From positions 1 through 59,161 of the forward strand of contig CANFCK010000026.1 in NCBI GenBank assembly GCA_947445035.1: DNA of 59,161 bases, given 5' to 3'. A program made the translations under genes and the position numbers. Source of the DNA: Deltaproteobacteria bacterium (GTDB taxonomy: Bacteria; Myxococcota_A; UBA796; SXON01). This document shows positions 42,753-51,836 of the stretch, in pieces. The stretch's first letter is position 1, and each line of letters starts with the position of its first letter. The notes beneath the pieces were generated by a model, which was given only the letters and a program-made list of their open reading frames with translations, did no database searches and was not told the origin of the DNA.

Positions 42753-43925
42753 ATGCGACCCCGCCTCACCCGCCGCCTCGCCGGCTTCGGCACCAGCGTC
42801 TTCACCGAGATCACCCGCCTCGCGAACGAGCACCGTGCCGTCAACCTCGGCCAGGGTTTTCCCGACTTCGACGGCCCGGACTTCGTCAAGGAGGCCGCGA
42901 TCGCGGCGATTCGGGCCGGCCATGGGCAGTATGCCCGAATGACCGGGATTCCGGCGCTCAATGCGGCGCTCTCCGCCAAATACGCCCGTGATTACCGCCT
43001 CTCGTACGAACCCGACACCGAGATCACAGTCTGCAGCGGCGCAACGGAGGCGTTGTGGGCGACGATCGGCGCGCTCTGCGACGTGGGCGACGAGGTCGTC
43101 CTCTTCGAGCCCTTCTACGACAGCTACCGGGCGGGAATCTGCGCGGCGGGCGCCGTTCCCAAGGCGGTGACGCTCCACGCGCCCGGCAAGCGCGGCCCCG
43201 GCTGGAGTTTCGACCCCGACGCGCTCCGCGCGGCGGTCTCCGAGCGAACCCGAGTGCTGCTTCTGAACAGCCCCCACAACCCGACTGGCAAGGTCTTCTC
43301 GGCCGAGGAACTCGCCCTCATCGCGTCCCTCGCCATCGCCCACGACCTCATCGTCGTCAGCGACGAGGTGTACGAGCACCTCGTGTTCGTCGGCGCGCAC
43401 ACCCCAATCGCGACCCTGCCCGGCATGCGGGAGCGGACCGTCACCATCTCGTCGCTCGGCAAGACCTTCTCGCTCACCGGCTGGAAGGTCGGCTGGGCCT
43501 GCGCACCGCCGGAGCTCAGCGCCGCCGTCCGCGCCGCACACCAGTTCATCACCTTCGCGACCGCAACGCCCCTCCAATGGGGTGCCGTCGCCGCGATCGA
43601 GGTGGCGCCAACCTACTACCAGACCTTTCTGAGCGAGTATCGTGCGCGTCGACAGCGTCTGGGTGACGGCCTCACCCGCGCTGGCTTCGACGTCTACTGG
43701 CCCGAAGGCACCTACTTCATCGCCGCCGGCTTCGGGCGACTGGGTCGGGAAGACGACGTCGAGTTCGTGCGCCGGCTCATCCGCGAAGCCGGCGTGGCCG
43801 CGATTCCGCCCAGCGGCTTCTACCTCAATTCCGAACATGGTCGCGACTGGATTCGGTTCGCCTTCTGCAAGCGGGACGCCACGATCGACGCGGCGGTGGC
43901 GGCCTTGGAGCGCTTCGGGCGGTGA
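42753..43925 (+). CDS. Class I/II PLP-dependent aminotransferase
   Basis: This fold-type I aminotransferase (390 aa) begins TSVFTEITRLANEHRAVNLG, with GQGFPDFDGPDFVKEAA, the substrate strand YARMTGIPALNAALS, GATEALWATIGALC, LLNSPHNPTGKVFS (PLP-binding Asn), VVSDEVYEHLVFVG (Asp and Tyr) and SSLGKTFSLTGWKVGW (PLP Lys). The overall pattern, including the GQGFPDFD N-terminus, matches the kynurenine/methionine aminotransferase (YbdL/KAT) branch. Amino-acid substrate is not determined. ATG 42753 starts the conserved fold. Confidence 0.9.
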   Translation: MRPRLTRRLAGFGTSVFTEITRLANEHRAVNLGQGFPDFDGPDFVKEAAIAAIRAGHGQYARMTGIPALNAALSAKYARDYRLSYEPDTEITVCSGATEALWATIGALCDVGDEVVLFEPFYDSYRAGICAAGAVPKAVTLHAPGKRGPGWSFDPDALRAAVSERTRVLLLNSPHNPTGKVFSAEELALIASLAIAHDLIVVSDEVYEHLVFVGAHTPIATLPGMRERTVTISSLGKTFSLTGWKVGWACAPPELSAAVRAAHQFITFATATPLQWGAVAAIEVAPTYYQTFLSEYRARRQRLGDGLTRAGFDVYWPEGTYFIAAGFGRLGREDDVEFVRRLIREAGVAAIPPSGFYLNSEHGRDWIRFAFCKRDATIDAAVAALERFGR

Positions 43926-44029
43926 TCGTCGGCCTGCTCGCCGCAACCATGCCCCTCGGAAAACGCGCGGCTGCCGAGCATCATGCTCCTCGCGATCGGA
44001 CGCTCGGTGCGGACCGGACGAACCGGCGC

Positions 44030-46762
44030 CTACCCCAACGCTTCCGCCACCAGCGACGCCTGCTCGGCGAGGTGGCGGTCGTGGTACCCCGTGGCGGGCG
44101 CGGCGCCGGGGCGGCGGCCGGCGTAGCGGGGCAGGATCCCCGCCTCCATGAACTGCAGCGCAACGAAGGGCCAGGGGCCCATGTTCTTCGGCTCTTCCTG
44201 ACACCACACCACCTCGGCGTCAGGATGCCGTGCCAACTCATCGGAGATATCGGCCAGCGGAAAGGGGTAGACTTGTTCCACCCGCACCAACGCAACGTCC
44301 TGACGCGCCCCACGTGCGGCCAACAGATCGTAGTACACCTTTCCCCAACACAAGACCACCCGCTTCCGCCCCGAGCCGTCGCCGATCACCTCCTGGAAGG
44401 CTCCCGTCGCGAGGTCCTCCAACGGCGACACCACCGTTCGCAGCAGCGACTTGGGGGTGAACACGACCAACGGATCGCGCACCTTGCGCAGCACTTGCCG
44501 ACGCAACAGATGGAAGACCTGAGCGGGCGTCGTACAGTTGACCACCTGTAGATTCCCTTCCGCACACATCTGCAAGAACCGCTCGGGACGGGCACTGGAG
44601 TGCTCGGGACCCTGCCCCTCGTAACCGTGTGGCAACAACATGACCAAGCCCGACAGCCGGTTCCACTTGGCCTCACCACACGCGATAAAGTTGTCGATGA
44701 TGATTTGCCCGCCATTGGCAAAATCGCCGAACTGTGCCTCCCAGAGCACCAGCGCGTCGGGGTAGTCCATCGAGTAGCCGTACTCAAAACCAAGGACGGC
44801 CGTCTCTGACAACAACGAGTTGTAGACTTCGAAGCGCGCCTGATCGGGTGCGAGGTTGTCGAGCGCGCACCAACTGGCGCCGGTCGTCTGGTCACGAACC
44901 ACGGCGTGGCGATGGCTGAAGGTGCCCCGACCGGCGTCCTGCCCGCTCAGCCGCACGCGGTACCCCGAGGTCACCAACGAGCCGTACGCCAACAACTCCG
45001 CGGCCGCCCAGTCGACCGGCTTGGTGCCCGCCGACTGGTCCTCGCGCAGCTTGTAGATGCTCCGAGCCAACTTCGGGTGCAGGTGGAACCCGTCCGGCGT
45101 ACGGTTGAGCCCGGCAAGCAGCTCGCGGAGGCGCGCGATGGGCACGGTGGTGTCGGCGACGTCGACCTGGCCGCTGTGGTAGTTGGACCAAAGCCCACGG
45201 AGCGCAGACCCCTCTGTGGCGGCATTTCCACTGCGGACGACGTTGAGCGCAACGTCCAACTCGGCGCGGAAGCCGGCCTCCATCGTGTCGGCGGCCGCGC
45301 GGGTGATGGTGCCCTTCTGGATGAGTTGGCGGAGGTACACCTCCCGCACGCCGGGGTGCTCGGCGATGCGCTTGTACATGATCGGCTGGGTGTAGAAGGG
45401 CTCATCCATCTCGTTGTGGCCGTGTCGCCGGAAACAATACAAGTCGATCACCACGTCGCGACGGTAGCGTTGGCGCCAGGCCACCGCCAGCTCGGTCACA
45501 TGCGCGACGGCCTCGGGGTCTTCGCCGTTGACATGGAAGATTGGCACCCCCAACATCCGCGCCACGTCCGTGCTGTAGGGGGTGGACCGGCCTTCGGTGG
45601 GGGTGGTGGTAAAACCAATCTGGTTGTTGATCACCAGGTGGATCGTGCCACCGGTGCGGTACCCCGGGAGGTCTGAGAGGTTCAAGGTCTCGGCCACGAC
45701 GCCCTGCCCGGCAAAGGCCGCGTCGCCATGAATCAAAAGCGGGAGTGCCACACGTCGGTCATCGGGCGAGGAGCGGTCCTGCTTCGCACGACACCGACCC
45801 TCGCATACCGGATTCACCGCTTCGAGATGCGAGGGGTTGAAACACAGCGACAGGTGTACTGCGTGGCCACCGGTCGTCACAATGTTGGAGCTGTAGCCCA
45901 GATGATATTTCACATCGCCCGAGCCCGTCGAGTCCTGATCGTCGTGCTGGCCGGCAAATTCGGCGAGCATCTTGCCCGCTGGTTTTTTCAGGATGTTCAA
46001 GAGCACGTTCAGTCGGCCGCGGTGCGCCATGCCGATCACGACCTCCCGCACGCCATCGTTGCCGGCCGCCTCGATGATCTGTTCCATCGCGGGGATGATC
46101 GATTCGGCCCCTTCCAGGGAGAATCGCTTGTTCCCCTGGAACTTCACCGCGAGGAAGCGCTCGAATCCATCGGCACGCGTCAGGGCGCCCAGAACGCGGA
46201 TCTCGGCGGCCTTGTCGAGGCTCGACCGCTGAAACCGGGTCTCGAACTGCTCGACCGCCCAGTTCTTCTGGCCGACGTCGCGAATGTTCATGAACTCGAC
46301 GCCAACGCTGCTGCTGTAGAGTTGTTTCAACCGCGCAATGATGGTCGCGACCGAGGTGTGTGACGGCATTCCGTACATCGGTGACGTCGAAACAACCACA
46401 TCCATGTCGTGCGCCGTGAGCCCGAAATACTCAGGATCCAGCTCGGGATGTTTGCGGTCGGCTTCCAGGCCGAGCGGATCGGTCTGCGCGCCCTCGTGGC
46501 CCCGCACCCGGTAGGCGTTGATGAACCGAGCCACTTTGGCCTGCCGGTCCACCGACTCGTGGTTTGCCGCGACTACTGGGGCGTGACTACCGGCGAAGAT
46601 GCTGCCGTGGGCCACGGACGGTCCGCGCGGCGAAGCCCCGCTGTACGCCTCGAAGGCCTGCCGCGACGCCGGATCGACCGAGCTGGGGTCTTCCTGGAAC
46701 TGGAGGTACAGCTCTTCGAGGTACGCGGCGTTTTCGGCGTTCTGCAGCGGATCGTGCGACAT
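44030..46762 (-). CDS. sucA: 2-oxoglutarate dehydrogenase E1 component
   Basis: The 910-residue thiamine-diphosphate enzyme catalyses decarboxylation of 2-oxoglutarate in the TCA cycle. It has the E1o N-terminal subunit-binding segment (AAYLEELYLQFQEDPSSVDP), the E1-specific HRGRLNVLLNI, thiamine-binding GDAAFAGQGVVAETLNLSDL and INNQIGFTT, and the C-terminal transketolase-like region (QFGDFANGGQIIIDNFIACG, LLPHGYEGQGPEHSSARPER). Length and motif order are normal. No sucB or lpd gene is adjacent, so the complex partners lie elsewhere. Confidence 0.95.
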   Translation of the reverse strand: MSHDPLQNAENAAYLEELYLQFQEDPSSVDPASRQAFEAYSGASPRGPSVAHGSIFAGSHAPVVAANHESVDRQAKVARFINAYRVRGHEGAQTDPLGLEADRKHPELDPEYFGLTAHDMDVVVSTSPMYGMPSHTSVATIIARLKQLYSSSVGVEFMNIRDVGQKNWAVEQFETRFQRSSLDKAAEIRVLGALTRADGFERFLAVKFQGNKRFSLEGAESIIPAMEQIIEAAGNDGVREVVIGMAHRGRLNVLLNILKKPAGKMLAEFAGQHDDQDSTGSGDVKYHLGYSSNIVTTGGHAVHLSLCFNPSHLEAVNPVCEGRCRAKQDRSSPDDRRVALPLLIHGDAAFAGQGVVAETLNLSDLPGYRTGGTIHLVINNQIGFTTTPTEGRSTPYSTDVARMLGVPIFHVNGEDPEAVAHVTELAVAWRQRYRRDVVIDLYCFRRHGHNEMDEPFYTQPIMYKRIAEHPGVREVYLRQLIQKGTITRAAADTMEAGFRAELDVALNVVRSGNAATEGSALRGLWSNYHSGQVDVADTTVPIARLRELLAGLNRTPDGFHLHPKLARSIYKLREDQSAGTKPVDWAAAELLAYGSLVTSGYRVRLSGQDAGRGTFSHRHAVVRDQTTGASWCALDNLAPDQARFEVYNSLLSETAVLGFEYGYSMDYPDALVLWEAQFGDFANGGQIIIDNFIACGEAKWNRLSGLVMLLPHGYEGQGPEHSSARPERFLQMCAEGNLQVVNCTTPAQVFHLLRRQVLRKVRDPLVVFTPKSLLRTVVSPLEDLATGAFQEVIGDGSGRKRVVLCWGKVYYDLLAARGARQDVALVRVEQVYPFPLADISDELARHPDAEVVWCQEEPKNMGPWPFVALQFMEAGILPRYAGRRPGAAPATGYHDRHLAEQASLVAEALG

Positions 46763-46815
46763 GCCCCGCGCTTATGCCCGCGCGTGCCCCCATGCACGGG
46801 GATAGGCGCGGCCGC

Positions 46816-47580
46816 ATGCGGATCACCACCCTGAACGTGAACGGATTGCGCGCAGCGGAGCGCAAGGGCTTCCGTGAATGGATCGCGCGCTGCGACCCGG
46901 ACGTCCTGTGCCTCCAAGAGGTCCGCGCCGAAGAAGCCGATGTGCCGGCCGACCTCTGGCGTCCCGCAGGATGGGAGGCGCGTTGGCACCCCGCCCAGAA
47001 AAAGGGCTACTCCGGCACCGCCATCTGGTCGCGGTCGTCGCTCCCGGGCACGCATACCGTCGGTACCGGGCACGCGCGCGGGGACGAAGAGGGTCGTGTT
47101 ATCGGCGTACACCTTTCCGATCTTGACGTCTGGAGCGTCTACATGCCCTCGGGCTCCAGCGGGCCGGACCGGCAGGCTTGGAAGGTCGAGTACATGGCCC
47201 ACATCTTCCCGTGGTTGGAAACGATTCTCCGCTCAGGCCGCCCCGCGTTGGTGTGCGGCGACATCAACATCGCGCACACGGCGATGGACATCAAGAACGC
47301 AAAGGGAAACGCGAAGAACTCTGGCTTTCTCCCCGAGGAACGGGCGTGGCTCGACCGGATGGTGACGCTCGGCTGGCGTGACCTGTTTCGGGAGGCAAAC
47401 CCCACCTCACAGGCCTATAGTTGGTGGTCCCAGCGTGGCCAGGCCCGCGCCAACGACATCGGCTGGCGCATCGACCACATGTGGGCGACGCCGGGCGTCA
47501 CCGTCGGCGCGGTCACGATCGAGCGCGGCGCCGGCCTGTCCGACCACGCCCCGGTCACCGCCGAGATCATCGTCGGATGA
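46816..47580 (+). CDS. xth: Exodeoxyribonuclease III family
   Basis: This 254-residue AP endonuclease/exonuclease III has the family motifs TLNVNGLRAAERKG, LCLQEVRAEE, KKGYSGTAIWSR, VCGDINIAHTAMDIKNAKGN, and the catalytic tail GWRIDHMWATP and LSDHAPVTAEI. It repairs abasic sites and trims DNA ends. The ATG at 46816 begins at the conserved first strand. The stop (47578-47580) overlaps the ATG of the following lipoprotein gene (ATGA), so they are co-translated. Confidence 0.93.
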   Translation: MRITTLNVNGLRAAERKGFREWIARCDPDVLCLQEVRAEEADVPADLWRPAGWEARWHPAQKKGYSGTAIWSRSSLPGTHTVGTGHARGDEEGRVIGVHLSDLDVWSVYMPSGSSGPDRQAWKVEYMAHIFPWLETILRSGRPALVCGDINIAHTAMDIKNAKGNAKNSGFLPEERAWLDRMVTLGWRDLFREANPTSQAYSWWSQRGQARANDIGWRIDHMWATPGVTVGAVTIERGAGLSDHAPVTAEIIVG

Positions 47581-48695
47581 GGTTTCTGCTCGTCGCCGCG
47601 CTGTGCGCCGTCGTCACCGCGTGCGCTCCGCATCAAGCGCCGACCTCGGTGCCCACGCCCGACACCAAGATTCGCTACCGCACCGGCGAGCCTCTCCCCG
47701 GCCTCGGGCCCCTGGCCCACCAGGATCTCGGCCTGCGCGCCGCCGCTGAAGCGCTCGCCGCCTCGGCCACCAGCCCCGCCGCCCGACTCACCACCGGCGC
47801 CGTCCGCGCCGCGCTGGAAAACGCGCACTACCCGGGGCCGGCCCGCTTCGTGGTCGTGGTGGGGGGAAACGAGCCGCCGTCATCCCTCTTCGAGTCCGTT
47901 CCCACCACGCTTGCAGTCGATGTCGGCTGGGCATGGCGGGACTACTCCGACGGCACGCGCTGGTGGGTTCTGGGCTGGTGTGCGAGGCGGCTGCAGTTGG
48001 ACGATGTGCCGGCGACCGTGCTCCCGGGTCGGGGCGTGGGGATCCGGGTCGACGGCGGAAAAAACCCCCGACTCTTTGTCGTCGCGCCAGGCGGAAAGTG
48101 GCGGGAGTACGTGCTGACCGCGGGCTCGACGCGATGGGTGGGCGACATGAAGGAACGCGGCGCCTACCGGATGGAAGTTGTCGATGGAGAACGTGTGGAA
48201 CTGCTCTTCGCTGTCCACGTGGCCGAGCCCATCCCGCCGGTGCCGCTGCTCCCGACACAGCGCACGCTTGAAAACCCTTACTCAGCTGTCGATCGGCTCT
48301 ACACCCGCTTGAACGATTTCCGTAGGGTCAACGGACTTGCCGCCGTCAGCCGATTCCCGACCTTCGAGCCGCTGGTCCGTGAGCACGCATTGTGCCTCGC
48401 CGCAGACGGCGTCGCCGCCCACAAGACCGCGCAGTGCCCCAGCCTCCCGGACCGCGCCACCCGCGGCTACTACCCGCGCGGCCACTACTACGAGAACGTG
48501 GCTGTGGCCGACACCGTGGATGAAGCGTGGGAGACCCTTCTGGCCTCACCGGGCCACCTCGCGAATGTACTGTGTCGCGACTGTACCCACGTCAGCATCG
48601 CCGCGGTCATGGAGCCCGCGCCGGACCCGCGCCTGTACGTCGTGTGGGAGGTGATGGCCTTCCCAGCGGGCGAGCCGGCGGCTATCCGGAAGTGA
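47577..48695 (+). CDS. CAP/SCP-domain lipoprotein
   Basis: The 372-residue product has an N-terminal lipoprotein signal (VAALCAVVTACAPH), an N-terminal ~200-residue domain that I do not recognise, then a C-terminal CAP/SCP domain from ~240: YTRLNDFRRVNGLAAVSRFP, HALCLAADGVAAHKTAQC, YYENVAVADTVDEAWETLLA and SPGHLANVLCRDCTHVSIA. CAP proteins are widespread secreted modules of uncertain biochemical activity. It is translationally coupled to xth upstream (ATGA) and to the amidase downstream (TGATG). Confidence 0.8.
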   Translation: MRFLLVAALCAVVTACAPHQAPTSVPTPDTKIRYRTGEPLPGLGPLAHQDLGLRAAAEALAASATSPAARLTTGAVRAALENAHYPGPARFVVVVGGNEPPSSLFESVPTTLAVDVGWAWRDYSDGTRWWVLGWCARRLQLDDVPATVLPGRGVGIRVDGGKNPRLFVVAPGGKWREYVLTAGSTRWVGDMKERGAYRMEVVDGERVELLFAVHVAEPIPPVPLLPTQRTLENPYSAVDRLYTRLNDFRRVNGLAAVSRFPTFEPLVREHALCLAADGVAAHKTAQCPSLPDRATRGYYPRGHYYENVAVADTVDEAWETLLASPGHLANVLCRDCTHVSIAAVMEPAPDPRLYVVWEVMAFPAGEPAAIRK

Positions 48696-50182
48696 TGCCC
48701 ATCGCCGACTGGTCCGCGCTCGACGCCACCTCCCTCGCCGCGCTCGTCGCCGAGGGTGAGGCCCACCCCCGCGAGCTGGTCCAGGCCGCACTTGCCGCCA
48801 TCGACCTGGTCAATCCCGAGCTGAACGCGACCGTTTTCCGAATGGACGAGCTTGCGTTGGCGGCTGCGGATGCGCCCTTGCCCGACGGGCCGTTTCGCGG
48901 CGTTCCGATAGTCATCAAGGACCTGGACGGGTTCTGCGCTGGCGTGCCCTACACGATGTCCAGCCGTTTCTTGGCCAACTTCGTCCCCGATCACGACGCC
49001 GAGGTAATCGCGCGCCTGCGTCGTGCCGGATTCCTCTTCGTGGCCAAGACCAACTGTCCGGAGCTCGGCATCCTCGGCACCACCGAACCCGAGCTGCGAG
49101 GCCCCACCCACAATCCCTGGAACCTTGCCCACACCCCCGGGGGCTCGTCCGGCGGGAGCGCCGCCCTGGTTGCGGCGGGCGCAGTGCCGGTGGGTCACGG
49201 TGGCGACGGGGGTGGCTCGATCCGCATCCCAGCCTCGGCGTGTGGTCTTTTCGGCTTGAAGGTGAGCCGGGGGTTGTTGCCACTCGGTCCAGAGTTGGGC
49301 GAAGGGTGGGGTGGCTACGTTGTTCCCGGCGTAGTCACCCGCAGTGTGCGCGACTCCGCCGCAATCTATGACGCCCTGGCCGGGCCGAGCGCGGGGGATC
49401 CGTACTGTGGGCCTACGCCGGTTCGCCCCTTCCTCGCTGAGTTGGCCACCGACCCCGGTCCGCTTCGCATCGCCGTCTGTCGCGATTCGCTCTTCGGTCG
49501 GGCGATCGACCCGGAGTGCCTCGCCGGCCTCACCAAGACCGCGAAGCTCTGCGAAGGGCTCGGCCACCACGTCGAGGAGGCACGGCCCCAATTCGATCGG
49601 GATGCGTTGGTGCTTGCTTACCTCACCCAGGTTGCTGCCAGCGTATCGACAGAGGTCACCGATGCTGGGCGGTGGATCGGTCGTCCGCCGGTCGCCGCCG
49701 GTTTTGAGCCGGCCACCTGGTTCCTCCACCAGCTTGGCCAGAAGCTCAGCGCCGCGGATCTTCAGGCAGGTCGGGAGGCCACCCACGCCGCGGGTCGGGC
49801 ACTGGCGGCGTTCTTCGAGCGCTACGATGTGTTGTTGCTGCCGACGCTTGCCTCGCCTCCCGTGCGGCTGGGGCAGGCCGCACTCAAGACTGGCGAACGC
49901 ATCGGCCTCGGCGTGCTCCGCTCGGCCCCGATCAAATCGGTGATGATGGGTGTGCTGCGCGATCTGGCCGATCGCAGCCTCGAAGCCGTGCCCAACACCC
50001 AACTGTTCAACATGACGGGGGTCCCGGCGATGTCGGTCCCCTTGCATTGGAGCACCGACGGTCTTCCCGTCGGTATGCAGTTTGCCACACGTTACGGCGG
50101 GGATGGGCTTCTGTTCCAACTCGCCGGCCAACTCGAGCGGGCGCAACCCTGGGCCGCAAGGCGCCCGGCCGTCCATGCTTGA
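48695..50182 (+). CDS. Amidase-signature hydrolase
   Basis: The 495-residue product is an amidase signature family enzyme. The Lys-Ser-Ser triad is visible: Lys in [11 protein letters not shown], the Ser of [13 protein letters not shown], and the nucleophile Ser in [12 protein letters not shown]. This family hydrolyses amides, carbamates or amidated peptides; the substrate is unknown. No signal peptide is seen. The ATG at 48695 overlaps the CAP gene stop (TGATG), and the 3' end overlaps the next gene by 8 bp. Confidence 0.9.
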   Translation: MPIADWSALDATSLAALVAEGEAHPRELVQAALAAIDLVNPELNATVFRMDELALAAADAPLPDGPFRGVPIVIKDLDGFCAGVPYTMSSRFLANFVPDHDAEVIARLRRAGFLFVAKTNCPELGILGTTEPELRGPTHNPWNLAHTPGGSSGGSAALVAAGAVPVGHGGDGGGSIRIPASACGLFGLKVSRGLLPLGPELGEGWGGYVVPGVVTRSVRDSAAIYDALAGPSAGDPYCGPTPVRPFLAELATDPGPLRIAVCRDSLFGRAIDPECLAGLTKTAKLCEGLGHHVEEARPQFDRDALVLAYLTQVAASVSTEVTDAGRWIGRPPVAAGFEPATWFLHQLGQKLSAADLQAGREATHAAGRALAAFFERYDVLLLPTLASPPVRLGQAALKTGERIGLGVLRSAPIKSVMMGVLRDLADRSLEAVPNTQLFNMTGVPAMSVPLHWSTDGLPVGMQFATRYGGDGLLFQLAGQLERAQPWAARRPAVHA

Positions 50183-51308
50183 GCTTGCTCAGGTCCTGGA
50201 GCGCCTTGCCGCCCTGCCCCCGCCACTTCCGCTCCGGCGCACCGAACGGCTGCTCCTACGGCCCTTTCAGGAGCGCGACCGCGAGCCGTTTGCGGCCATG
50301 CATGCCGACGGGAAGGTGATGGCCCACGTGCAGAGCCCCTTGACCGAGGCCGAGGCCACCGATCTGTTCGATCGGCTGCGGGTTTCGGCGGCCCGACAGG
50401 GTTTCGGGGTGTGGGCGGTGGAGGACAAAGTCAGCAAGTCCTTCCTCGGCTTGGTGGGGCTTGCGCCCGTTAGCTTCGAGGCGCCCTTCACCCCTGCTGT
50501 GGAGGTGCTCTGGCGGTTCGCCCATACGGCGTGGGGGCAAGGTTTTGCGACAGAGGCGGCTCGCGAGGCGCTGGTGGTGGCGTTCGGCCCGCTCGGCCTC
50601 CCGCGCATCGTGTCATTCACGACGCCGGCAAACACCCGCTCCTGGCGGCTGATGGAGCGGCTCGGGTTGCGGCGTGAGGGCGCCTTCGCCCACCCGAAAC
50701 TGCCCGCGGACCACCCGCTGAGCGCTCACCTGCTCTACGTCATCGACGCGCCGACCGCGACGGTGCTCCCCCCGGTCCCGGCGGCCGCTGCCACCACGGC
50801 GGCGCCTGCTCCGGAGGCGACCCCGTCCCTGCCGATCGCACCCGCAAGCCCGCCGCGCCCGCAGGTCTGGCTGGACGGTGACGGTTGCCCCCGCCCGGTC
50901 AAGGACATCGTGTGGCGTGCGGTGCAGCGCGGGGTCATCGCCTGCACCATCGTCGCGAATCGCCCGCTCGTCATCCCTCGCCACGCGCACATCCACAGCG
51001 TGGTGGTGAAACACGGGCTCGATGTGGCCGACGAATGGCTTGTGGCCAACGCCAAGCCGGGCGAGCTGGTGGTGACCGGTGATGTGCCACTCGCTGCTGA
51101 GTTGGTGGCCCGCGGGGTACACGTCGTCAGCCCGCGCGGCGAACGCTTCACGCCGTCGAACATGGGCGAGAAGCTCAGCGTCCGGGACTTTTTCACCGAA
51201 GCGCGCGCTGCGGGCATGCTGGAAGGGGGCGGTCCCGCGGCCTTCGACGAGCGGGCCAAGCAGGGTTTCGCCAACGCGCTGGACCGTTGGATCGCGCACG
51301 GGTCGTAG
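50175..51308 (+). CDS. GNAT acetyltransferase fused to YaiI/DUF188 (PIN-like) domain
   Basis: Residues 1-180 are a GNAT (RimJ/RimL-like) domain: PLRRTERLLLRPFQERDREP, LVGLAPVSFEAPFTPAVEVL, HTAWGQGFATEAAREALVV, TPANTRSWRLMERLGLRREG. A Pro/Ala linker (~190-228) connects it to a DUF188/YaiI domain (229-377): VWLDGDGCPRPVKDIVWRAV, CTIVANRPLVIPRH, GLDVADEWLVANAKPGELVV, TGDVPLAAELVARGVHVVSP. YaiI family members are PIN-like proteins of uncertain nuclease activity. The frame is continuous through the junction, with the linker GC-rich like its neighbours, so the fusion looks real. ATG at 50175 overlaps the amidase stop. Confidence 0.88.
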   Translation: MLELAQVLERLAALPPPLPLRRTERLLLRPFQERDREPFAAMHADGKVMAHVQSPLTEAEATDLFDRLRVSAARQGFGVWAVEDKVSKSFLGLVGLAPVSFEAPFTPAVEVLWRFAHTAWGQGFATEAAREALVVAFGPLGLPRIVSFTTPANTRSWRLMERLGLRREGAFAHPKLPADHPLSAHLLYVIDAPTATVLPPVPAAAATTAAPAPEATPSLPIAPASPPRPQVWLDGDGCPRPVKDIVWRAVQRGVIACTIVANRPLVIPRHAHIHSVVVKHGLDVADEWLVANAKPGELVVTGDVPLAAELVARGVHVVSPRGERFTPSNMGEKLSVRDFFTEARAAGMLEGGGPAAFDERAKQGFANALDRWIAHGS

Positions 51309-51355
51309 GCGTCGGTCACCCGCCGCGAGGCCGCGCTCGGCATGTCGATCAGCGC
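51309..51355. other. Short gap before the remnant gene cluster
   Basis: No feature is seen in the 47 bp after the fusion gene stop. Confidence 0.4.
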
Positions 51356-51638
51356 TCAGTCGTCTTCCGCCCAGGGGGGCAACTCGACTCGCGATGGCCC
51401 GACCAACAGCTCGTCGGATTGCACCTGGTGAAAGTGCCGGACGATCTGCGGCAGGTCGTCGGCCCTCGAGTCATGCCACCACCGCTGCACAGCGGACCGA
51501 AAGCGTTCCGCGAACCGTTGCGGTTCGATCAACTCAAGCGCGGCCATCGTCGCGATCCGTCTTGTGGAAGCGGGCCAACCTCGCAATCACGACGTCAACC
51601 ACGTCCAGGTCCCAGAAGAACTCGTCAACCTGCGACAT
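51356..51638 (-). pseudogene. Frameshifted remnant of a small protein
   Basis: The minus strand carries coding-like sequence in two frames. One starts at ATG 51638 (MSQVDEFFWDLDVVDVVIAR, then LARFHKTDRDD) and closes at 51534. The second continues from about 51547 (MAALELIEPQRFAERF, AVQRWWHDSRADDLPQIVRH) and stops at 51356. Joined, they make a ~95-residue helical protein with a 'DRD...ALELIEP' turn reminiscent of nucleotidyltransferase-type (DUF6036-like) toxin-antitoxin C-terminal regions. I infer a single-base frameshift near 51545. The assignment is weak. Confidence 0.4.
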
Positions 51639-51783
51639 GGGCGGCTCGCACGGCCTCGGCGAAGTCAGCCGGCTGAAGGTCGCTGACTACACCCCACGCG
51701 ATGCCAAGACCGGCGGGAGATGGGGTTCGGCTGGTGGATACGCCGCGCCATGACCCCGCGGGTGCTCGCGGCGCTGGATGCTG

Positions 51784-51822
51784 TTGCGCCATGCACCCCG
51801 TAATGCTAACATCTACTGTTAG
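51784..51822 (+). promoter_or_regulatory. Candidate promoter and operator of the DUF4143 ATPase remnant
   Basis: TTGCGC (51784-51789), 17 bp, then TAACAT (51807-51812) fit a promoter, and CTAACA (51806-51811) and TGTTAG (51817-51822) form an inverted repeat around the 5-nt TCTAC. The AT-rich patch lies 14-53 bp upstream of the ATG at 51837. Confidence 0.35.
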
Positions 51823-51836
51823 AAACGCGGTATACG

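Noticed and set aside
42717..44207. Long upstream extension of the cyclase-like frame
   Set aside because: It would be antisense to the well-supported aminotransferase; the cyclase fold begins at the ATG 42716.
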